Source: Candidatus Levyibacteriota bacterium (lineage in GTDB: Bacteria > Patescibacteriota > Microgenomatia > Levybacterales > UBA12049). From it: a stretch of DNA of 15,747 nt. Positions 1 through 8,019 of the stretch are shown piece by piece. Numbering within the stretch: the stretch's first letter is position 1; each line of letters opens with the position of its first letter. The DNA is taken from contig PRDT01000031.1 of NCBI GenBank assembly GCA_003173995.1, positions 1 to 15,747 on the forward strand, written 5' to 3'. The notes under the pieces were generated by a model, which saw only the letters and a list, made by a program, of their open reading frames with translations, did no database searches and was not told where the DNA came from. Made by a program: the position numbers and the translations under genes.

Positions 1-267
1 GCAAAATTAGCTAGCTTGCCTATCAAAGATGAGGATGCAAAAAAATTGGAATCACAGCTAGAAACAACCATTGAGCATGTTGATAGACTTTCTGAAATTG
101 ATACTTCTCACGTTGAAGGGACAAATGAAGTAACTGATTTGAAAAATGTGACTCGTGAAGACATCGTTACCCCATCACTCTCACAAGAAGATGCACTCAA
201 AAATGCAAAGAAAACATACAATGGATTTTTTGTTGTACCAGTTATTATAGAGGAGGCGGTTGAATAA
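1..267 (+). CDS. gatC: Glu/Asp-tRNA amidotransferase subunit C, 5'-truncated by window edge
   Basis: GatC is the small clamp subunit of GatCAB, the cytoplasmic enzyme that converts Glu-tRNA(Gln) or Asp-tRNA(Asn) to the amidated form. The frame is open from base 1, and the upstream codons (AKLAS) continue the family's N-terminal helix, so the true start lies before the window; the TTG at 16 is internal. The 88 visible residues show the GatC pattern: an amphipathic helix followed by LSEIDTSHVEGT (the family's L-x-x-VDT-x-x-VEPT region), and a C-terminal segment with REDIVTPSLSQEDAL, close to the usual R-x-D-x-V--S-x-x-x-AL. The stop TAA directly abuts the gatA ATG. Identity rests on this pattern plus the gatA and gatB neighbours. 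Confidence 0.93.
   Translation, partial: AKLASLPIKDEDAKKLESQLETTIEHVDRLSEIDTSHVEGTNEVTDLKNVTREDIVTPSLSQEDALKNAKKTYNGFFVVPVIIEEAVE
251..256 (+). promoter_or_regulatory. Strong Shine-Dalgarno of gatA
   Basis: AGGAGG lies 11 nt before the gatA ATG and inside the last codons of gatC. It shows that this organism uses canonical SD pairing for some genes, which contrasts with the SD-less starts elsewhere in the window. It supports the ATG at 268. Confidence 0.75.
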
Positions 268-1677
268 ATGAACTTGCACGACCTAACTATTACTACTGCA
301 AAAGATATGTTGATAAAACGAGAGATATCCGCTGCTGAGCTGACCAAAATGTATTTAGAAAGGATTGCAAAGCTCGAGCCGCGTCTTAATGCATTTGTGA
401 CAGTCACAAAAGAAAAAGCTATGGAATCAGCAGAAAAAGCTGATCAGCTTTTCAGAGAAAGTAAAGATGCTCCACTCTTGGGTATTCCTCTTTCTATTAA
501 AGATAACTTCAATACTAAAGGCATTAGGACAACTGCCTCAAGCAAAGTACTAGACAACTATATTGCACCTTACAACGCAACTGTTGTTGAAAGGCTTGAA
601 GGTGCAGGGATGGTACTTCTTGGGAAAACAAATATGGATGCTTGGGCACACGGATCAAGTACCGAGACATCAGACTATGGTCCATCTCACAATCCATGGA
701 ATACTGACTATTTGCCAGGTGGATCATCGGGTGGAGCAGCAGCAAGTGTTGCAGCAGATGAAGCTCTGGCAGCAATTGGATCAGAGACAGCTGGCTCTGT
801 CAGAGGTCCAGCGAGTTGGTGTGGCTTAGTCGGACTCAAGCCAACATACGGAAGAGTAAGTCGATACGGTGTTATTGCAATGGCATCAAGTACTGATAGT
901 CCAGGTCCTATCACAAAGACGGTGACCGATGCTGCACTTATTTTGGAAGTATTAGCTGGTAAAGACCCACTTGATGCAACAACCGCCACAAAAGATGTTC
1001 CACATTACAGTCAAAGCATGAAGACAATGGATAAGCCAATGACCATTGGTATTGCTGATGATTACTTTACGAATGTTGATCCAGAGACAGTTGCAAAAGT
1101 TGAAGAGGCTATCAAATTATTAGAAGGAAAAGGTCACATTGTTAAAAAAATTGAACTTTTTGATCCTCAGAAGTCCATTGATGTCTATACTATTTTAATG
1201 CGCTCTGAAGTCTCTTCCAATTTAGCGAGAATGGATGGGATACGATTTGGCAATGATAGATCTCTTTTTGGTGAAGAAGCAATGAGACGTATGATGCTTG
1301 GTACCTATGCGCTTTCTTCTGGCTATTACGACGCATATTACAAAAAGACACAGAAAGTCCGTACTCTTATTATTCAGGATTTTGAGAAAGCGTACAAGGA
1401 AGTTGATGTCATTATTGGTCCTACACTTCCTTCACCTGCACTTCCTATAGGGGCAACAGCTGATAACCCAATGTTTGGTGAAATGGCAGATGTACTGACA
1501 GAGCCTTCATCAATTGCAGGACTTTGTGGTATCAATATGCCTGTTGGGTTTTCATCAAAAGGACTTCCTATCGGCATGCAGATTATTGGACCACAGTTTG
1601 GCGAAGAGACAATTTTGAAGCTCGCCTATCAATATGAGCAAGAAACAGACTGGCAAAAGGAGGCTCCCAATTTATGA
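268..1677 (+). CDS. gatA: Glu/Asp-tRNA amidotransferase subunit A (amidase)
   Basis: GatA hydrolyses glutamine and passes ammonia to GatB for amidation of mischarged tRNA. The 469-residue protein has family length and an amidase signature fold. The Ser-cis-Ser-Lys triad is visible: K78 in SIKDN, cis-S153 in GGSSGG, and nucleophile S177 in GSETAGSVR. The spacing matches the known K79/S154/S178 set of Staphylococcus GatA. Further family blocks are HGSSTETSDYGPSHNPW (about 128-144) and GLVGLKPTYGRVSRYGV (186-202). One oddity is that the nucleophile loop reads SETAGSVRGPA where most GatA proteins have SDTGGSIRQPA. The start follows the gatC stop without a gap and has AGGAGG 11 nt upstream. The TGA stop overlaps the gatB ATG, so translational coupling is likely. 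Confidence 0.97.
   Translation: MNLHDLTITTAKDMLIKREISAAELTKMYLERIAKLEPRLNAFVTVTKEKAMESAEKADQLFRESKDAPLLGIPLSIKDNFNTKGIRTTASSKVLDNYIAPYNATVVERLEGAGMVLLGKTNMDAWAHGSSTETSDYGPSHNPWNTDYLPGGSSGGAAASVAADEALAAIGSETAGSVRGPASWCGLVGLKPTYGRVSRYGVIAMASSTDSPGPITKTVTDAALILEVLAGKDPLDATTATKDVPHYSQSMKTMDKPMTIGIADDYFTNVDPETVAKVEEAIKLLEGKGHIVKKIELFDPQKSIDVYTILMRSEVSSNLARMDGIRFGNDRSLFGEEAMRRMMLGTYALSSGYYDAYYKKTQKVRTLIIQDFEKAYKEVDVIIGPTLPSPALPIGATADNPMFGEMADVLTEPSSIAGLCGINMPVGFSSKGLPIGMQIIGPQFGEETILKLAYQYEQETDWQKEAPNL
1657..1663 (+). promoter_or_regulatory. Strong Shine-Dalgarno of gatB
   Basis: AAGGAGG lies within the last gatA codons, 10 nt before the gatB ATG at 1674. Together with the ATGA stop/start overlap it fixes the gatB start. 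Confidence 0.75.
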
Positions 1678-3029
1678 GTAACTATACGCTTGTTATCGGA
1701 CTTGAGGTCCATGTAGAGCTGACCACCAAGTCAAAAATGTTTTGTGGATGTGCAAATGACTGGTTTGGTGCTAAGCCAAATACGCATACTTGTCCTGTCT
1801 GTCTTGGACTTCCTGGAGCATTGCCAGTTCCAAATAAAAAAGCTATCGAGGGTTGTATAAAAATTGGTATGGCACTTGGTTGTGATATTCCACTTCTTTC
1901 AAAATTTGACCGAAAAAATTATTTTTATCCGGACTTGGCAAAAGGTTATCAGATAAGTCAGTACGACCAACCATTCTCCCAGCATGGATCAATTACTCTT
2001 TCATCTGGCAAGAAAATTGGTATTACACGTGCTCATATGGAAGAAGATACCGGAAAATTAATGCATGACACAGTCAATGGCGAAAAGGTCAGTCTTATTG
2101 ATTTCAATCGCTCAGGTGTCCCACTTGTTGAAATTGTCACAGAGCCGGATTTTACCTCAGCTGCTGAAGTAAAAGAATATTTACAGAAATTACAGCAAAT
2201 CGTTAGGTATTTAGGCGTTGCGGATGCTGATATGGATAAAGGCATGATGCGTCTTGAACCAAATATTTCTCTTCGGAAAGAAGGACAGACAGAATTGCCA
2301 AATTATAAAGTCGAAGTAAAAAACATTAATTCATTTTCATTTGTTGAAAAAGCAATCGCGTATGAATTTGAAAGACAGGCAGAACTCCTAGATAAAGGAG
2401 AAAGACCAACTCAGGAGACTCGTGGTTGGGATGAAGATAAGAAAATGACTATCTCTCAGCGAAGTAAAGAAGAAGCAGCAGATTATCGATATTTCCCAGA
2501 GCCTGACATTCCTCCATTTGTATGGACTGAGGATTATCTAGAAAGTCTGAGAAAAGAAGTTGAAGAAAAGAAAAAATATTTTCCAGAGAATAGAATTCCT
2601 GTTTATATGAATAATTATGGTATGTCAAATGCCTCTGCATCTACAATTGCTTATTCAGAAATAAGAACAAATATTTTTGGTACTGCTGTATCTGAAGGAA
2701 CCGTTTCTCCAAATTCTTTAGGCAATTTTGGAACCTATCTTGCTAACATCAGGATTGAACCTAAAGAGGTTCACAATGTTGTTGATTTCACTAAAACAAT
2801 TTCACAAGATTTTACACAAAAACAGCAAGTTACAGGCGTAAGTGACGATGAATTACAAACAATCCTAAAGAAAGTTTTAGATGCCAATGTGCAATCAGTA
2901 GCCGATTATAAAAAGGGCAAAACAAATGCCATTATGTTCTTAGTTGGTCAGGCAATGAGAGAGCTGAAGGGCAAAGCAAAAGCAGATACAGTCAAGGCAG
3001 AACTTGAAAAACTCTTGGCAAACAGCTAG
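1674..3029 (+). CDS. gatB: Glu/Asp-tRNA amidotransferase subunit B
   Basis: GatB activates the misacylated Glu or Asp on the tRNA by phosphorylation and completes amidation with ammonia from GatA. The protein has 451 residues, slightly shorter than the usual 470-480. The N-terminus has the family opening YTLVIGLEVHVEL and a cysteine cluster C24, C26, C40, C43 (KMFCGC and CPVCLG) that should bind zinc; some GatB proteins lack it. Other GatB landmarks are FDRKNYFYPDLAKGYQISQYD, cut here to FYPDLAKGYQISQYD, then EEDTGKL, DFNRSGVPLVEIVTEPD and SKEEAADYRYFPEPDIPP. The C-terminal helical YqeY-like, tRNA-binding part follows from about residue 310. The gene overlaps gatA by 4 nt (ATGA). Confidence 0.97.
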   Translation: MSNYTLVIGLEVHVELTTKSKMFCGCANDWFGAKPNTHTCPVCLGLPGALPVPNKKAIEGCIKIGMALGCDIPLLSKFDRKNYFYPDLAKGYQISQYDQPFSQHGSITLSSGKKIGITRAHMEEDTGKLMHDTVNGEKVSLIDFNRSGVPLVEIVTEPDFTSAAEVKEYLQKLQQIVRYLGVADADMDKGMMRLEPNISLRKEGQTELPNYKVEVKNINSFSFVEKAIAYEFERQAELLDKGERPTQETRGWDEDKKMTISQRSKEEAADYRYFPEPDIPPFVWTEDYLESLRKEVEEKKKYFPENRIPVYMNNYGMSNASASTIAYSEIRTNIFGTAVSEGTVSPNSLGNFGTYLANIRIEPKEVHNVVDFTKTISQDFTQKQQVTGVSDDELQTILKKVLDANVQSVADYKKGKTNAIMFLVGQAMRELKGKAKADTVKAELEKLLANS

Positions 3030-3035
3030 TATAGT
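3030..3035 (+). promoter_or_regulatory. Possible -10 box placing transcription start at the S66 peptidase ATG
   Basis: TATAGT matches the -10 consensus at five of six positions and ends 5 nt before the ATG at 3041, so initiation would fall on or next to the start codon. A TTGAAA lies upstream at 3004-3009, but the 20-nt spacer is long. AT-rich sequence makes chance matches common, and read-through from gatB is equally possible. Confidence 0.25.
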
Positions 3036-3040
3036 TATAG

Positions 3041-3922
3041 ATGCATACTATTCCAGAAAATCTCAAAAACTTATACATTTGTACTCCTGCTGCACCATAT
3101 AATCCAGATTATCTAGAGAAAGCACTAGAAAGATTGAAAAAATTGGGCTTCAATCCAACTTTATCCAAGCATGCAATGGATAATAATGGTAATGTATCGG
3201 CAAGTATTGAAGACAGAGTTTCTGATATACACGAAGGATTTACCAATCCCGCATATAACATGATTATGTCTTCACGTGGAGGATGGAATTCTAACGAACT
3301 TCTTCCGTATCTTGACTATGAATTAATTAAATCCCATCCCAAACCTTTTATAGGTTTTAGTGACCCAACAACACTAGATGTCAATCTATATCAAAAATCA
3401 AATGTTCAGACGTATTATGGAAGCGTAATGAGTTGGATTTATTTCGACCCAGATGAAGCAAATTACGATCAGATGATAGAAGTATTAACTGATCCAAATT
3501 CGTTTAAAGGATTTTATAAAGAGCCATTGCAAGATGAACATATTTTTAGACACGGAACAATGTCCGGGACATTAACTGGAGGTTGTATCGCTATATTAAG
3601 TAGTATGATTGGTACTCAATATGCCCTACAAGTCCCAGAAGGAGCAATACTTTTTCTTGAAGATGATGACGAACCAACCGGTTACCTTTGGCAGCAAAAA
3701 CTTATGCAAATGAAGCAAGTGGGTTATTTTGATAAGATTAGTGGGCTTGTTATTGGCAAGATCTTACCAACAACAAAATTTATCAAAGGCTCAGAACTCA
3801 AGGATATTCTTAATCTTGCGGTAGGAGAGTATGATTTCCCGGTTCTACTTGAAGCTGATTTTGGCCATGCTGCGAATCCTCTTGCCGTCCCTTATGGGAT
3901 AAATTATTCTTTAACCGTTTAG
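3041..3922 (+). CDS. S66 family serine peptidase (LD-carboxypeptidase / MccF-like)
   Basis: S66 enzymes are Ser-Glu-His peptidases. They either trim the D-Ala from murein tetrapeptides (LdcA) or cleave the peptide or carboxamide bond of microcin C and related aminoacyl-adenylates (MccF). The 293 residues show the complete triad: S107 in FIGFSDPT, E207 in ILFLEDDDE, and H276 in ADFGHAANP. SRGGWNSNELLPYLDYELI (78-96) and the YYGS motif after the nucleophile look closer to the MccF branch, where S-N-E-L-L-P is typical; that subfamily call is inference. No signal peptide is visible, so a cytoplasmic site is likely. It starts 11 nt after gatB without an SD. Either muropeptide recycling or detoxification of aminoacyl-nucleotides is possible. 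Confidence 0.88.
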   Translation: MHTIPENLKNLYICTPAAPYNPDYLEKALERLKKLGFNPTLSKHAMDNNGNVSASIEDRVSDIHEGFTNPAYNMIMSSRGGWNSNELLPYLDYELIKSHPKPFIGFSDPTTLDVNLYQKSNVQTYYGSVMSWIYFDPDEANYDQMIEVLTDPNSFKGFYKEPLQDEHIFRHGTMSGTLTGGCIAILSSMIGTQYALQVPEGAILFLEDDDEPTGYLWQQKLMQMKQVGYFDKISGLVIGKILPTTKFIKGSELKDILNLAVGEYDFPVLLEADFGHAANPLAVPYGINYSLTV

Positions 3923-3925
3923 TGA

Positions 3926-3954
3926 TTGCATATTGTCTCCTGTCATATTAGAAT
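3926..3954 (+). promoter_or_regulatory. Candidate sigma70-type promoter of dnaE
   Basis: TTGCAT (3926-3931), a 17-nt spacer, and TAGAAT (3949-3954) form a reasonable promoter in the 67-nt gap between the S66 peptidase gene and dnaE. Transcription would start near 3961, giving a leader of about 29 nt. The -35 box matches at only three positions, while the -10 matches at five of six. Confidence 0.4.
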
Positions 3955-3967
3955 AATTTGTAATAAG

Positions 3968-3981
3968 GATCGCTTGCGATC
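3968..3981 (+). repeat. Perfect small inverted repeat in the dnaE leader
   Basis: GATCGC-TT-GCGATC is a perfect 6-bp inverted repeat 8 nt before the dnaE ATG. An AAGG at 3965-3968 touches its 5' arm. It may be a DNA-binding palindrome or an RNA hairpin in the dnaE leader; its short length means chance cannot be excluded. Confidence 0.4.
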
Positions 3982-3989
3982 GAAAAGAC

Positions 3990-6900
3990 ATGACGGATTT
4001 TGTACATCTTCACAATCATTCTGAATTTTCGCTTCTTGATGGACTCCAGAAAGTAAAGAAAATGGTCTATCGTGCTAAAGAGCTTGATATGAAAGCTGTT
4101 GCCATAACAGATCATGGCAGCATGTATGGGACCATTTATTTCTACAAAGCCTGCATTGAAGCAGAAATTAAACCAATTATTGGATGCGAGATTTATATCA
4201 CTCCAAGGAGTCGCTTTTCCAAAGAAACAGGCGTTGATAAAGACTATAATCATTTGATTCTACTCGCGGAAAACAATACGGGCTACAAAAATTTAATGAA
4301 AATAGTCTCAAAGGCTCATCTTGAAGGATATTATTACAAACCCCGAACTGACTTAGAACTTCTTAAAGAACACCATGAAGGGCTTATTTGTCTTTCAGCA
4401 TGTGTGAATGGATTTGTTTCTGAGCCACTTCTCAAGGGTGAGCAAGAAGAAGCAGAAAGACGAGCTAAAGCTTTGTCAGATATTTTTGGTAAAGACCATT
4501 TTTATCTGGAACTTCAGAAACATATTCATGTTCCACCTCAAGAAGTCCTCAATCCCAAGCTTATCGAACTATCCAAGAAATTGGGTATTCCAGTTGTCGC
4601 CACCAATGACAATCACTACACGAATAAAGACGACGCAGAAGCACAGGAAATTCTGCTTTGTATCCAGACCCAAACAACAATAGATCAGGCAAATAGAAAA
4701 TTATCCATGATCGACTCTCCTGATTTTTATATGAAAACTGGGGATGAAATGCTTGCACAATTTCCAGAAGTACCTGAGGCAATTAGTAACTCAGTCAAAA
4801 TTGCTGATATGTGTAATGTCGAGATTACCCTTGGTAAATGGGTCATGCCAAAATATGAAGCTCCAGAGGGACTCACTGATGATGACTATCTCGAACAACT
4901 CATATGGGAAGGAGCAAAAAGAAGATATGGAGAGATAACCCCAGAAATTACCGAGCGTATTGAGTACGAATTGTCTGTCATTGTGAAGAAAGGGTATTCT
5001 ACCTATTTTTTAACCGTTCAGGATTTTGTTAACTGGGCAAAAGATCATGGTATTAGCGTTGGTCCAGGAAGAGGATCTGCTGCAGGAAGTGTTATTTCGT
5101 ATTGTCTTCGTATTACTGACATAGATCCATTCTTTTTTAGATTGCCGTTTGAAAGATTCCTTAATCCGCTTCGCCCTTCAGCTCCTGATATTGATTTGGA
5201 TTTTGCTGATGTTAGACGAGAAGAAGTTATTAAATATGTGACTGATAAATATGGCGATGACAAAGTTGCACAGATTATCACTTTTGGCACCATGGAAGCT
5301 AAAGGAAGTGTGAGAGATGTTGGTCGTGCTCTTGGTATGCCTTATGCCGGACCAGACAGAATTTCTAAAATGATCCCACTTGGCTGGCAAGGACATGCAA
5401 TGACGCTTGATAGTGCACTTGATCAGTCGCCTGACCTCAAAAGAGCATATTTACAAGAACCAGAGACAAAGCGTCTTATTGATGTCTCCAAAAAAATTGA
5501 AGGAGTGGTAAGGCACGCATCAGTCCATGCAGCTGGTGTTGTGATAGCAGATAAGCCACTCACCGAATACGTGCCAATTCAAAAAGAACCATCAGGTGGA
5601 GAAAAAATAGTTACCCAATATGACATGTACACTGTTGGCGAGGATGGTGTTGGCCTTTTGAAAATGGACTTTTTGGGGCTTCGCAATTTGACGATTATTG
5701 AAGAAGCTTTGAAATTTATTAAGCAAACACAAGATATAGAAATAGAAATGTCTACCTTGCCAGTTGATGATGCGCCAACTTATGAACTGTTATCAAGTGC
5801 TGAGACAACCGGTATTTTCCAGCTCGAATCTGCTGGAATGAGACGATACATTAAAGAACTCAAGCCAAGTAATATTTTCGACCTCATGGCAATGGTGGCA
5901 TTATATCGTCCAGGCCCAATGCAAAATATTCCAGCCTTTATTGCAAGAAAGCACAATCCAGCACTCATTGACTTTCCCGACCCCAGACTGACAGAAATTC
6001 TCACTAATTCCTATGGTATTCTCACCTATCAAGACGATGTGCTCCTCACGACGATTATTCTTGCTGGATATACCTGGCTTGATGCAGATAAATTTAGAAA
6101 AGCTATGGGAAAGAAAATTCCAGCTGAAATGAAAAAGCAAAAAGAAAAGTTTATTACTGGCGCTGTAAAAGGCGGCCTGACACAAAAAAGAGCTGAGGAA
6201 ATATTTGAGCTCATTGCTCCATTTGCTGGATATGGATTTAACAAGGCTCATGCTGCGTGTTATGCAACAATTGCCTATCGAACCGGCTATCTAAAAGCGC
6301 ATTTTCCTGTTGAATTTATGACCGCACTTTTTACTGCTGAAGCTCGTGGTACAACAGGACCAGCAAAAAATGAAAAAATTGCGATGGCTGTTGATGAGTG
6401 TAAAAGAATTAACATTCCAGTCTTGCAGCCTGATATTAATAAGTCACAAGCAGAATTCTCTATTGAGGAAAATACAAAAATTCGATTTGGCTTATCTGCT
6501 ATTAAAAATGTTGGTGAGGCAGCGATTAAGACAATTCTTGATGCCAGAAAGAAAGGTCCATTTGTGAGTTTTGAAGATTTTTGTCATCGAGTTGAGCTAG
6601 GGGCAGTGAATAAGAAGACGCTTGAAAGTCTTATTAAGGCAGGTGCTATGGATAAATTTGGTAATAGAGCAATGCTTCTTGCCTCAATGAGTGAGACAAC
6701 AGAAAAAATAACTCGAGTGAAGAAGACTCAAGCAGAAGGACAAGGATCTTTGTTTGGAGATGATGATGCGATGCAGCTGGAGAGCCCAACAACCTTATCA
6801 GATTTGGGCATTGAAGACTTCTCACCAGCTGAAAAGTTGGCATTTGAAAAAGAATTTTTAGGCTTTTATCTTACCGCCCATCCACAAGCTGAAAATTTGG

Positions 6901-7220
6901 AGAAAATTAAGTCAATGATAAGTCATGAGCTTCATATGCTTGAAGGACAAAATGATGGCATGATAGTAAAGGTTGGCGGCATTGTTGAGAATGTAAAGCG
7001 CATTTTTACGAAGAAAACAAATGCTGAAATGGCATTTGTGAGCGTGTCTGATGAAAAAGGAACAAATATTGAATGCATTATTTTCCCAAAAATATTTGAG
7101 CAATTTAGAGATATTCTTATCCCAGACACAGTACTTATCTTTGAAGGAAAAATTGATTTGAAAAATGATAAGCCGGTGATTATTGTCAATACCATTCGCA
7201 AACCTCATACTATTGAATAA
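3990..7220 (+). CDS. dnaE: DNA polymerase III subunit alpha (replicative polymerase)
   Basis: This is the C-family replicative polymerase catalytic subunit, 1076 residues, a typical DnaE length. The PHP domain comes first: HLHNHSEFSLLDG (6-18), ITDHG (39-43), CEIY (66-69), H88, and ATNDNHY (204-210). Its metal-binding residues look intact. The palm carries GRGSAAGS (360-367), the catalytic aspartates D402 and D404 in APDIDLDFADV, and D560 in KMDFLGLRNLTII. A helix-hairpin-helix region is at about 834-860, a QGSLF pentamer resembling the beta-clamp-binding motif is at 918-922, and an OB fold spans about 990-1070. There is no inserted exonuclease, so it is DnaE rather than PolC. The ATG at 3990 has no SD at normal spacing. 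The Nudix gene follows 6 nt downstream and is probably cotranscribed. Confidence 0.97.
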   Translation: MTDFVHLHNHSEFSLLDGLQKVKKMVYRAKELDMKAVAITDHGSMYGTIYFYKACIEAEIKPIIGCEIYITPRSRFSKETGVDKDYNHLILLAENNTGYKNLMKIVSKAHLEGYYYKPRTDLELLKEHHEGLICLSACVNGFVSEPLLKGEQEEAERRAKALSDIFGKDHFYLELQKHIHVPPQEVLNPKLIELSKKLGIPVVATNDNHYTNKDDAEAQEILLCIQTQTTIDQANRKLSMIDSPDFYMKTGDEMLAQFPEVPEAISNSVKIADMCNVEITLGKWVMPKYEAPEGLTDDDYLEQLIWEGAKRRYGEITPEITERIEYELSVIVKKGYSTYFLTVQDFVNWAKDHGISVGPGRGSAAGSVISYCLRITDIDPFFFRLPFERFLNPLRPSAPDIDLDFADVRREEVIKYVTDKYGDDKVAQIITFGTMEAKGSVRDVGRALGMPYAGPDRISKMIPLGWQGHAMTLDSALDQSPDLKRAYLQEPETKRLIDVSKKIEGVVRHASVHAAGVVIADKPLTEYVPIQKEPSGGEKIVTQYDMYTVGEDGVGLLKMDFLGLRNLTIIEEALKFIKQTQDIEIEMSTLPVDDAPTYELLSSAETTGIFQLESAGMRRYIKELKPSNIFDLMAMVALYRPGPMQNIPAFIARKHNPALIDFPDPRLTEILTNSYGILTYQDDVLLTTIILAGYTWLDADKFRKAMGKKIPAEMKKQKEKFITGAVKGGLTQKRAEEIFELIAPFAGYGFNKAHAACYATIAYRTGYLKAHFPVEFMTALFTAEARGTTGPAKNEKIAMAVDECKRINIPVLQPDINKSQAEFSIEENTKIRFGLSAIKNVGEAAIKTILDARKKGPFVSFEDFCHRVELGAVNKKTLESLIKAGAMDKFGNRAMLLASMSETTEKITRVKKTQAEGQGSLFGDDDAMQLESPTTLSDLGIEDFSPAEKLAFEKEFLGFYLTAHPQAENLEKIKSMISHELHMLEGQNDGMIVKVGGIVENVKRIFTKKTNAEMAFVSVSDEKGTNIECIIFPKIFEQFRDILIPDTVLIFEGKIDLKNDKPVIIVNTIRKPHTIE

Positions 7221-7226
7221 TACAAA

Positions 7227-7631
7227 ATGATGGACCTGATTGATAAATTAGCATTTATTTATATAATAGACAGGAAAATTCTTTCAACCCGTTCAAAGGG
7301 CAAGGATGCGTGGTATATCCCTGGTGGTAAAAGAGAAGATAATGAATCCGACCAAGAAGCACTTATCCGCGAAGTGAAAGAAGAATTAACTGTTGATCTC
7401 AAGCCTGAGACAATTAATTATCTAGAGACTTTCAAAGCACAAGCTCATGGCAAGCCAGAAGGAGTAATGGTCCAGATGACTTGTTATACTGCAGATTTTA
7501 CTGGAGATATAGAGCCTTCAAGTGAAATTGCAGAAATTGCTTGGCTCACATCAGATACTGACCCAAAGCTTCTTTCTCCTGTTGATAGAATTATATTTGC
7601 ATATTTAAAAGAGAAGAATCTTATTGATTAA
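7227..7631 (+). CDS. Nudix hydrolase
   Basis: This 134-residue protein should hydrolyse a nucleoside diphosphate linked to another moiety, with Mg2+; the substrate cannot be read from sequence. The Nudix box lies at about 34-56: G34-x5-E40-x7-R48-E49-V50-x-E52-E53, followed by x-T55-V56 where the consensus has Gly. E52 and E53 are the expected metal ligands. WYIPGGK before the box is typical of MutT-like members. The gene begins 6 nt after dnaE, and the ATGATG doublet leaves either the first or the second Met possible (7227 or 7230). No SD is visible. A role in nucleotide sanitation beside the replicative polymerase would fit, but this is inference from position only. Confidence 0.85.
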   Translation: MMDLIDKLAFIYIIDRKILSTRSKGKDAWYIPGGKREDNESDQEALIREVKEELTVDLKPETINYLETFKAQAHGKPEGVMVQMTCYTADFTGDIEPSSEIAEIAWLTSDTDPKLLSPVDRIIFAYLKEKNLID

Positions 7632-7636
7632 TTTAG

Positions 7637-7642
7637 TACAAT
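7637..7642 (+). promoter_or_regulatory. Possible -10 box at a leaderless start (COG3323 gene)
   Basis: TACAAT, five of six matches to the -10 consensus, ends 6 nt before the ATG at 7649. Transcription would therefore start at or within a base of the start codon. I do not see a convincing -35 at 16-18 nt upstream, so this is suggestive only. Confidence 0.3.
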
Positions 7643-7648
7643 AACCAT

Positions 7649-7972
7649 ATGGCCAACTATATAATGATAAGCGTTACCGTCCCAGAATCTCATGCTGATG
7701 CTGTTCGAGAAGCAGCAGGCAAGGCAGGTGGTGGCAGAATGGGAAATTATATGTATGGCTCTTTCTCAACAAAAGGAATAGGTCGAGGTATTGCACTAGA
7801 TGGCGCAAGTCCAGCAGAGGGAGAAATTGGAAAAATTGAAGAAGTTGTTGAGGAAAAAATTGATATCTTTTGTAAAGAAGAGGAAGTAAAAGCAATTGTT
7901 GATGCAATAAAAAGTGTTCATCCCTACGAAGGTCCTATTATTTCAGCGACACCTGTCGAAATTTTTGAATAG
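7649..7972 (+). CDS. Stand-alone NIF3-associated PII/CutA-like domain protein (COG3323 family)
   Basis: This 107-residue protein resembles the small PII/CutA-like domain found inserted in, or next to, NIF3/YqfO proteins. Landmarks are the N-terminal YIMISVTVPESHADAV strand-helix, AGGGRMGNYMYGSFST (26-41, the family's G-x-G-R-x-G-N-Y), GASPAEGEIGKIEEV (52-66), and the C-terminal HPYEGP (91-96), usually HPYEEP. The molecular function of the family is not established; metal or small-ligand binding is suggested by the fold. The NIF3 metallo-domain itself is absent, so this is the isolated form. It begins 17 nt after the Nudix gene, has no SD and carries a -10-like TACAAT just upstream. It precedes the ATP synthase operon but looks functionally unrelated to it. 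Confidence 0.8.
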   Translation: MANYIMISVTVPESHADAVREAAGKAGGGRMGNYMYGSFSTKGIGRGIALDGASPAEGEIGKIEEVVEEKIDIFCKEEEVKAIVDAIKSVHPYEGPIISATPVEIFE

Positions 7973-7987
7973 AGTAACGATCTAACA

Positions 7988-8019
7988 AGCCTCTCACTTT
8001 CTTCTTGAAGATTGAGGCT
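7988..8019 (+). repeat. Nested inverted repeat upstream of atpB
   Basis: An outer stem AGCCTC (7988-7993) / GAGGCT (8014-8019) encloses an inner stem TCTTC (8000-8004) / GAAGA (8007-8011). The inner stem contains the candidate -35 box of the atp promoter. No T-run follows, so it is a poor intrinsic terminator; an operator or a weak hairpin ending the upstream transcript are both possible. Confidence 0.4.

Noticed and set aside
16..18. TTG as the start of gatC
   Set aside because: The frame stays open to base 1 and the upstream codons continue the GatC helix, so the gene is cut by the window edge.
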